Positions 55,270-64,000 of a DNA stretch of 64,000 bases are shown in pieces. The stretch comes from Madurella fahalii (lineage: Eukaryota > Ascomycota > Sordariomycetes > Sordariales), in the NCBI GenBank assembly GCA_029876055.1, contig CM056875.1:2046001-2110000 (forward strand), written 5' to 3'. Made by a program: the position numbers and the translations under genes. The first letter of the stretch is position 1; every line of letters starts with the position of its first letter. The notes beneath the pieces are model-generated. The model ran no database searches and was not told the origin of the DNA. It saw only the letters and a list, made by a program, of their open reading frames with translations.

Positions 55270-56389
55270 ATGAAGGTACGAATTGGAATTTTACCGAAGT
55301 GACTCGGTCGGGGAGAGCAACTTGACCGAATTGCACAACGCCGTTTTCTCTAGAAATGCATCGTTGCTGACTTACCAAAATAGCTGAACATTTCGCACCC
55401 GGCGAACGGCTCGCAGAAGCTCATCGAGGTGGAAGATGAGCGCAAGCTGAGGCACTTCTATGAGTATGTCTTGGGTTACTTTTCGTCCTGAATGCTGTCA
55501 ACTGACTTTCTGTTGCAGGAAGCGCGTATGTTCGATACCGATCCACGAATCTTTGGCAGACTTGCTGACTCGACCAGATGGGCGCTGAGGTGCCTGGCGA
55601 CCCGCTCGGCGATGAGTGGAAGGGCTACATTCTCCGCATCACCGGTGGCAACGACAAGCAGGGTTTCCCGATGAAGCAGGGTGTCATCGCTCCTACCCGT
55701 GTCCGCCTCCTCCTCAGCGACGGCCACTCGTGCTACCGCCCCCGCCGCACCGGTGAGCGCAAGCGCAAGTCGGTCCGCGGTTGCATCGTCGGCAACGATC
55801 TCTCTGTCCTCGCTCTGTCCATCGTCAAGCAAGGCGAGCAGGACATTCCCGGCCTTACCGACACCGTCCACCCCAAGCGCCTCGGCCCCAAGCGTGCCAC
55901 CAAGATTCGGCGGTTCTTCGGCCTCAGCAAGGATGACGATGTATGTGCCACGTGCCAACTCATTCCCGTCATCGCCTGCCCTGGAGCTGCGTCGATATCC
56001 ATCGCGCAGTTCGGGTAGAGTCTGAGATCCACGGTCGGAGGCTAATACGGAATTTTTGCTCGGAAATTAGGTCCGCAAGTACGTCATCCGGCGCGAGGTC
56101 CAGCCCAAGGGCGAGGGGAAGAAGGCCTACACCAAGGCTCCTCGCATCCAGCGTCTGGTTACTCCCCAGCGCCTGCAGCACAAGCGCCACCGCATTGCGC
56201 TCAAGCGCCGCCAGGCCGAGAAGGTGAAGGACGAGGCGGTACGTCAACAATTCCGCATCAGATCAGGGTTGACTAGTGCTGACCATTACGTAGAACGAGT
56301 ACGCCCAGATCCTGGCTAAGCGTGTCGCCGAGGCCAAGGCTCAGAAGGCCGATCTCCGCAAGCGGAGAGCCAGCTCGATGCGCAAGTAA
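55270..56389 (+). CDS. rps6: 40S ribosomal protein eS6 (RPS6)
   Basis: Six exons (55270-55275, 55384-55463, 55519-55525, 55578-55940, 56071-56238, 56294-56389) encode 239 residues, the usual length. The first exon is just ATGAAG, typical of fungal ribosomal protein genes, and the third is a 7-nt microexon that completes GAG AAG CGC. The product reads MKLNISHPANGSQK, YEKRMGAEVPGDPLGDEWKG, GGNDKQGFPMKQGV, RVRLLLSDGHSCYRPRRTGE and ends with basic RKRRASSMRK. The C-terminal Ser cluster RRASS fits the phosphorylated tail of eS6, a target of AGC kinases downstream of TOR. The five introns total about 400 nt. Without the microexon the reading frame breaks, so it must be spliced in. Confidence 0.97.
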
Positions 56390-58223
56390 AAGTTGGGCGT
56401 TTGGTAATGGGTCTCTGGGTGCTTTCGGAACAGGATCATGGCGTACTTGCTTGCCGACTCATCTAGGACGTGTACATGGCATAGAGAGCTTTCACGAAAT
56501 CTCGAGAATGAGTCGTTGCTTTGAGCGTCATGTCTTGGCGTTGGTTTTTGGCCTCGCCGTAAGGCTGAGCAAAGCCGCGTCAGAGAGCTACGAAGAAATA
56601 CCCGCATTACATCAGGTTTTATGTGGTCTGAGCGACGATACCAGCTTTGATTTTATCTTTTAACATCCCTCTATATCTGGTGACATTGCCCGTGTGGTAG
56701 GTTGGTTGCCAAGCTTATGCAACCCGTTACCCTAACAAAGCCATCCTCAGCCAAGCCAGTAGTCGAAAACTTTTAGGCGATCCATCTCTGACTGGGGGTT
56801 ATCTTGGATAAGAAGGGTGCGCAGCTGAGACATGTTCCAAGCAGGCGGGTTGGAACCGGGCGTGATTCGTTGGCTGAAATCCAGTAACGACAAGACGTTC
56901 TCTAATCAGTGATGGGTGGCTGGTGGGCAAGATGGGCAACGTGGTAACATAAACGGCCGGTGTTCCTTTGCCGCCACAGCTTGCATCATTGCTCTTGGTA
57001 ATACTGGTATTTTCTGGGCGCTTACTCCGGCTTCTGAATAGATAATCTGTGAGGCTGGCGGTATCTATCTACCTGTTCTAGCCTGTCGAGTTCCGAGACA
57101 AGGCTTTGCTGTTCGCATACTCAATGTCGGAGGTGTTCTTATTCATGCCGAGAATATGCAACTAGTTACGCAAGGCTGAATCTGCCCATCTTCCCTTGTC
57201 TGGCCTGACCTCCGCTGGGGATCGGTTTCTGGAATTCAGCAACCTCCTTGGCGTCTCGCCGCTGCGCTTCACTGCATGCTGTTAGCTGAGCCCAATTTCC
57301 CAGAAATAGGTAAGAGAGCAGCTGGAAGCGTGTTGGCCGTGGCACGATGCCTGCGGGCTCCAGACAGCCGCAACTCCTCAGCCCCCTGGACCCCTCCTTT
57401 CGGCTGAAGTGGGGCCACCAGTTTGCCGTCGTGTTGCGCGCGGCGGCATTCGATTTGGGGATCTGTCCTGATCTGACATGCTGAAGACACATGTTTCTTC
57501 AGAGACTGGGAAGCTGCATTCACTCGGGGCTACACTGCGAGGTGCACGAAGCTCGGTATTGCACACAGTGTGCGGGCTTCAGTGGGGTGAAGTCCTTCGG
57601 TGGGGTAAGTAACGATAAGATTGCTAATCGAAGCTCCTGCCCCACTTTATGACGGCTGCGAACTGTGGCGGCATTTGCCGTGGCCGAACTTTTTTGGTGC
57701 TGTTTGTACCTGACCAGCAGCTGCCGTCATTGCCTTCCAACCCTCCATTCCGCCGAAAAAGGGCTGGTGCTTCTCTCATCAGAAACCCAAACTTGCCTCA
57801 CCATCACCACAACCCGGCCGCGTAACTTTTCGCTGCGATATCAACCGCGACGAGGAAAGTTGGGGTTTTGTTGACGGACCCGTTGAGATCCAGCTTTTTG
57901 CGCCGCCTGATTTTCCGAGGCATCTAAAAGACGACCTGCACTCGTCTTCGATCTGTCATCGGACCCCAGGCGAGCTTCCCCATCAGTTGTTGAGCTCATT
58001 CGGCAAACCAGCTTCATCGCCAACCCACCTCAAACTTCTGCTGCCGCCTCACCACCCTGCCCCCGGCATCGGGCAGTATTGATTTTAGAAATATCGCCGA
58101 CTTCCGCAATCTCCGCAAGACTGCGGCTTGCAAGCGAGGCTACCGTCCATTATTTGGACGTGCGGGTTGTGGAGGGGGAGTGTCTACTTTCTTTAGCCCT
58201 GGCGGCTTAGCCGCTCCGTCAAG
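56390..58223. other. Intergenic region upstream of TOM1
   Basis: About 1.8 kb with the eS6 3' flank and the promoter and leader of the TOM1 gene. Open frames are short and unlike known proteins. No repeat or RNA gene was recognised. Confidence 0.55.
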
Positions 58224-61200
58224 ATGGGCAAGATCACCAAGACCATGCAGGCCCGGCACAGGGAAACCTTGGTAAGACATCACGGTCCGTGCGACTCCCG
58301 TATTGTGCGCACTAACCGCTCGATTAGTCGCCTTGGCTGAGGGACTACGTCCAGACTGCGTCGTCTCTGCCGCTGCCCCTCATTCCCCGGAAGCTCGATG
58401 AATTTCCGACGAGATGGCCGTTCCCGCGTGGCGATCTCCATCACTGGATCCCGCTGCTGAACCGCTTCGACAACATCCTCGAGGCCTTTTGCGCCACCTA
58501 TAAGCTGCAAGAGGGTTTCCAGACGCGAGACTTCACATGCGACCTCCTTCTGAATAAGGGGGCGCCCGTCGAATACGGCCATGAGGAAGCATGGAGCAAG
58601 GAGCGTCTGGTTCAGCTCGGTTACAAGGAAGACGGAGACTGCCAGCTTATCGTGTCCATCTTAGACTTCACTGGGGTGCTCCTGCAGCACTGCGGAAACC
58701 GGAGCATATACGCCAGCAGTCACCATCTAAACGATCTGCTGAACACGACATCTCAGAACGTTGTCTTCGCAACGCTTCAAGTTGGCCTGGAGTTGGCACA
58801 GCGCTATCAAGCCTCGATCAAGCGTGTGACTCAGCCTAGCCGTCAAGTGAGCAGCGCTTTGCTCGCAAACCATTACAACTTTGATCTCGACCGGGTACAA
58901 TTCCTTTCCCAGCCCTTCGTGAAGACCCCGGTTGCTCCGATGCCTCGTTTTTCCGATCTCCCGCCCGTGACCCCGGCCTCGGCAACCAAGGGCAAAGACA
59001 AGGCGCCGTCTGCCAGTCATAAGAATGTGGCATCGATGTATGCCAACGATCTGACCTCGCTCATCGCACCTGGGCCGACTGACGATGGCCGCTGGGCTGG
59101 CTGGGGGGACATCAAAGTCGTGTATTATCCCCAGACAGACACTGCCACTCAAGAACCGCAGACCGGAGACCGTGGCGCGTCGTCGGCGCCGACGACGCCT
59201 ACTCCTCTCCGGCGAAGCTCCACAAGCGTTTCTCAAACTCCCCGCTCGAATAGGTTCTCTGGCGTGGAAGATAGCCCATCGAACCGTAACCAAGGAGCAA
59301 GTGGTGATGACAATGTAGTCTCGGGTCCCAAGTCTATCGAGATCCGCCAGGCTACGGTCCAGTCAACCTCTATCTACGATCTTCTCAAGCTATGCCCGGC
59401 CGACATGCCGAAAGCTTCCCGCTACGAATTTCTCAATCGGTTGAGGATATGCAAAGCGCTTCTAGGATCGCCCCAGGATCGACAATTGGCACTGGCCATT
59501 CGCCTACTGGCCATCACGAACCTCGCATACATCCATCCGGAAACGACATTTGCAGAGAAGGTTCTGAAGCAGGACAACGACGAGCCGCGGAGGTATCAGC
59601 TCGTGTATCAGCTTGCCGAGTTGATTCATCCATCGGTGGACGGAGCTCCTGACACGCCTCTCCGGCTGCAGGCCATAGCCCTCGCGGCGCTCGAGGCCAT
59701 CAGCGTCGTTCCTACCAAGTACGCTGACGTGTTATCGGCTCTGAACGCCAACGTCAATCACGGCGTCCTCTTGTACGTCATTCGGAAGGCAGTGGCAAGC
59801 ATGAAGGAGGACCCGGTGGAGTCCGATGAGGGGAAGGTGACGGATGCTGATCACTGGCGGACTGCTCTGTTCGCATTGACTCTCCATATGGCCATGTCCT
59901 CCCGCATTGGCCAAGAGATGGCGTCTGCTGGGTTACTTGAGGTCTTGGTCGAGATTCTCAATCTCCGCTCCAAGGTTGCGACGCGGAACTACAGCATGGT
60001 GCTCGGTTTTCTCGACACCATTGTCTACAACTACCAAGGCGCCTTTACAGTCTTCAGCAGTGCTTCGGGTCTGGACGCCATCTCCAACCTCATAGTCGAC
60101 ACGGTTGCGGTCTCGAAGGAGCTGGCTGCCGCTGGGCAGGGGACGAAACCCGAATTCCATGCGCAACTGGTTGATTATGAGATCCCCTTCTACCATCAAC
60201 AGACGCTTAAGTGGCTTCTCAAATTCATCCATCACATTATGAGCAACGCGTTCACCTTCGGAGCCAACACGGATCGCCTTCTGAGAAACTTGGTAGACAA
60301 CTCTGCCTTGCTGGGCAGCCTTCGCGTCATTACCGAGGAGATGCGTGTCTTTGGGTCTGTGGTCTGGACGAATGCCGCGACACTCCTGGGCGATTTTATC
60401 AACAACGATCCAACCAGCTTCGCCGCCATCTCAGAGTCGGGCATGATCAAGAGCTTCCTTGAGACTCTTACCGGGAAAGCGGTTACCCAACCCAAACCGC
60501 CAGGAACCCCAAAGCCGGAGACTCATGAGGGAGAGGATGTTGGCTCTCCGGATTATTCCGAGGACTCCGTCACGTTTGAGAGCGATGAGCGGCCGCACCC
60601 TCCAACCCAAGAAATGCTTGAGGCGCCTAGAGAGCGGCTCGCGCACGGCATCCTTGCGTCCGCTGATGCCATAAACATCATTCCCTCGGTGTTGAATTCC
60701 ATCTCGTTGAACAATGCCGGCATGGGGATGATCGTTGCCTCCAATGCTCTGGATAGCTTCTTGGAGATCTTCGAAAGCCCGGATCACGTTCAAGTTATGT
60801 TGGCGACCGACCACGACTTGCCGAATAATGTCGGAAGCAGTTTTGATGAGCTTGCTCGTCACCACCCCGCTCTGCGACCCACAATCTCTAACGCCGTGAT
60901 TGACATGGTAGCGCGGGTTCTGCACATTGCGAAGACTAAGTCTGCCGACGCAGGATGGGGTGCGAAACTGCAGATTCTCGACCCGAACGGTAAGCCTGTT
61001 ACCGCCGATGACACGTTGATCGCGAGGGCGGAAGCCCCAGTGACATCGTCAAAAGGCAAAGACAAGGCAACGGCGGACGATGCTGATGTGGAGATGGCGG
61101 ACGCGGGTCCGGTAACTGCGCAACCCCCGACCACCGACAAGGACTCGGACGTTGAGGATCAAAAGGCCGCAGGACCCTTCAATGCAATATCGCCATATAT

Positions 61201-64000
61201 CTGGGCAGCGTCGTCATTCCTTAACACGCTGTTCAGCAACTCCAGTCTAAAGGCCACTTTCATCCGTGACGGCGGTATCGAGTTGCTTCTCGAACTGTCC
61301 GAAGCCCCCAGTCTCCCGGAGGATTTCGATAATACGCCCGCATCGCGCGTGCTCTCTCAGGTTTTGGCACAGCTTATCGAAGCTAGCCCGGTGCTTGGGA
61401 TCCCTTCGCTGCTCAACCGAATTCATGCTGCGGTCGACGATTTGCAACCCCTTGTCGGCAGAGAAGGCGTGCATCCGTTCTTCGCCCCTTTTATTGTGCC
61501 CGACCTTTCGCTTATCAATGACAACGGGCAGTGGGACCAGAGTGTGGTGCGCAAAGTTGCTGGCGGAACTCGAGCCGTGAAGGCCTTGGTCAAACTGCAG
61601 GCCCTCATCAAGACTCTTTACCAGAGCTTCCCATACTCCACTAGACATGCTGTGGCTACGATGCCAGCAGTGAATGTCTTCGACTATTTCTCCGCCCTGA
61701 TCAAGCGCCTCGGGCCCCTGCTGCGCGACATTATTACGGAAGAGATGGCAATCGCGGCGCTTGTCCCACAGCATTGGACTGGGAGCAGGCAGCCTTTGCA
61801 CGATGGCACCGAACTTCCCACTCCTCCTGGGTTTACTGCCGGCGATGGCGACACGCCCGATGATGAGGGGGTCATTTCCTCCTCACGAAACAAAGCATCG
61901 GAATCTACGGCGCAGGCTAAGAAGCCCACCCTGGAAGAGCGGTCCTCCATCCGGTTTCAGAACTATAACGTCATTCACCGTCTCTTGCACTCGTTAACAC
62001 CGAGTGCTCTTCCGTTCTTCCAAACGATTGGAAAGACCTTGCTACCTAGACGGGGGACCGACCTTTTCCTTCGGTCCCACCACATGAGCATCGCTGAGGC
62101 ATTGGCGGACACCGTTCTAGAGCAGCTAAAGATGTCGCAAGAGAAGCTCACGGCGAAAAATCTGCATTACTGGATCATGATGTTCCACATGCTGCGCGAG
62201 ATGCTGATTGATCCGACTCGCTCAACCGAGCGCGCGGTCGTCCAGCTAATCTTGCCTGTTCTGGTGGCGTTCAAGGAACGTGGTGGAATGGAAGTGCTGA
62301 ATGCCATGCTTCAGAAGTTTTCGGACGAGGTCTGCAATGGCGCGACTGAGGGCGAAGAAGCCCATAAGGTGCGGCTGGCCACTGTTGGCATGAAGAAGAT
62401 ACTCGATATCTACCACCTCATCGTGAACGGCAAGAATGTCACCGACTCCCTCACCCCAACTAACCTCGTTACACGGTCTGCGGATCGGAACAGGGATTTC
62501 GGACACCAGCTTGTTGTGGAGCTGAGGTTGGCCATCCTGCCGACCGCCCGTAGGCTTTGGGAGTCGGAGCTCGCTGAAAAGGCCCCAACACCGGTGTTGA
62601 GCCGACTCATTGATATCCTCAAGACGATCTCAGCCGCTGATCAGGAGTCGAATGCATGGCGCAAGTCAGACAAGACTTCTCCGCCGTCCGTGTTCAAAAA
62701 CCGCGAGTCTGTTCGGTTCAACTGGGCCTTGCACTCAGATCAAGTTACCAACCTGACTCATCTGGATTACGACGAGGAATTAGCTCGCGAAGCCGTATAT
62801 CGCGTCAACGGCAAGCTTGATGACGCTGCAGAATATTGCCGGGCTCACTCGAAAGGATTGGCCGGCAAGCGCAATCCTATCCCCGAGGAGGACGCCTACC
62901 AGAGCCCGCCATCTCCGAAGCCGCAGCAAACGCAGGACCAATCTCCCACTGTTTCGGCCGCTGACGCTCTCGGATCATCTGCAGGGCCTATGGCCTTGGA
63001 CTCAATGCCCGAAATCAACAACCTCATCCGAGATGCCATGGGCGAAGCCGTGCTCGGGGATCTTGGGGAAAATTCCTCTGACGAGTCCAATGATGCAAGT
63101 CACATGAGCTCTAGTCAACACTCTGCCAGCCAAGAAGCAGGCGGCGGATCTTCGGCGCTGGCGCCGCCAGGGGCCACTTCGTCAAGTTCGCCCGGAGAAC
63201 CTCCAGCGGCCCCGTCGACAGCGAAAGAAGACCTAGACAAAGAGCGTGCGGAACTTCAGAACGATCTCATCGATCGTTGTCTTGACGTTGTCAGGGCACA
63301 TCCGGATTCTGTTTTTGAAGTGTCCGACCTGATCCATGGCACGATCCTGAAGTCTGATAACGAGGACAAGCGGACTGAAGTCGGTGAGGTCCTTGCAAAT
63401 GCCCTCATGTCTTTCGCCATGAACGATGAGGATGAGAGGAAATCGAACGGCCGTGGAATCGCTGCTTATGCTCATCTGCTCTCCCTGCTTCTTCAAAACC
63501 GGCCCTTCTTCAAATCTACGCTGCCAACCTTGAAGCAGAACATCGGTGACTACCTTGGCTTCCTGAAGGTCTCTCCTGCCAGTTCCAACGAAGAGCTTCC
63601 TCCGTGGATGCCATATATCCTCCTGATCTTTGAGATTCTATTGTCGGATGACGAACAACCGGTAGAGGTCCAGTGGAAAGCACCGACCAAGGACGATGAT
63701 CCGGTCGAGCAGCCAGTCTGGGTGACAAAGGAGCCGGCCATGTCGGGCGAAGATCGAACAGAGCTTCTGGCTGCGATTTTGGATGTCCTTCCGAGAGTCG
63801 GCAAGGAAGAGTCCCTCGCTGTCTGCGTTCTGCGGATTCTAGTGATCTTGACCAGGGACCACACCATAGCCAAAACGGTTGGTGAGAAGCGGAATCTGCA
63901 GCGCTTATTCGTCATGGCGAAGCAGTCGTGTAGTGGAGGTTCCACCCGCCTGAACCAATCCCACATCTCTGACAACATCATGATCATCCTTCGTCACATC
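58224..64000 (+). CDS. tom1: HECT-type E3 ubiquitin ligase TOM1/HUWE1 family, N-terminal part (runs off window)
   Basis: Exon 1 (58224-58271) encodes MGKITKTMQARHRETL and exon 2 (from 58328) is open to the last base of the window, giving 1907 residues so far with no stop. The N terminus continues SPWLRDYVQTASSLPLPLIP, RWPFPRGDLHHWIPLLNRF, which marks fungal TOM1. Armadillo-like DUF908 and DUF913 regions follow (to about residue 1000, with LLKLCPADMPKASRYEFLNR and LRVITEEMRVFGSVVWTN). Low-complexity acidic linkers alternate with helical repeats, and a UBA-like segment lies near residue 1490 (LDYDEELAREAVYRVNGKLD). The HECT domain is expected more than 1,500 residues further on, outside the window. 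These giant ligases ubiquitinate excess histones, unassembled ribosomal proteins and other orphan subunits. The exon 1 to exon 2 junction (GTAAGA ... TTAG) is clear. Confidence 0.95.

Overview
The window is nuclear DNA of a filamentous ascomycete. Genes are G+C rich, sit on both strands, and carry short GT-AG introns of roughly 40-250 nt. Proteins typical of Pezizomycotina are present: a NUC-2/PHO81-type SPX-ankyrin-GDPD protein, a peroxisomal ABCD half transporter, a fungal arrestin and a TOM1-type ubiquitin ligase. Protein style (for example the NUC-2 N terminus and the cyclophilin Cyp10 insertion) suggests Sordariales, perhaps Chaetomiaceae; this is an inference from recall, not a search. 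I see no transposon, rRNA, CRISPR array, viral gene or secondary-metabolite cluster. One tRNA gene is present.

Layout, left to right. 1-10 kb: a secreted Ser/Thr-rich wall-type protein, a peroxisomal fatty-acyl ABC transporter, and a divergently paired type I ER membrane protein, followed by a stretch with decayed coding-like fragments. 10-22 kb, minus strand: a WW-domain protein with a puzzling same-frame ORF after its stop, the phosphate-sensing NUC-2 family protein, and a probable mitochondrial RNA-metabolism protein. 22-25.4 kb, plus strand: three consecutive small zinc-binding proteins (CZIB/DUF866, RNase P/MRP subunit Rpr2/Rpp21, ZPR1). 26-37 kb, minus strand: an unrecognised protein with an internally duplicated domain, tRNA-splicing endonuclease subunit SEN54, an intron-containing tRNA-Leu(UAG), and an arrestin. 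39-47 kb: heat shock factor HSF1 between two spliceosomal-type cyclophilins (Cyp10/PPIL3 and CWC27). 47-64 kb: V-ATPase subunit B, a secreted aldose 1-epimerase, CTF8, DPH1, ribosomal protein eS6, and the first ~1,900 residues of the TOM1/HUWE1 ligase, which runs off the right edge.

Most genes are housekeeping. Several neighbours share a theme: DPH1 and eS6 (translation) share a divergent promoter with two CCAAT boxes; SEN54 lies about 650 bp from a tRNA gene that needs tRNA splicing; the three zinc proteins are in tandem; two cyclophilins flank HSF1. Exon boundaries were set by hand from splice signals and reading-frame continuity, without transcript evidence. The best candidates for something undescribed are the duplicated-domain protein at 26043-29072 and the same-frame ORF beyond two TAG codons at 10151-10771.
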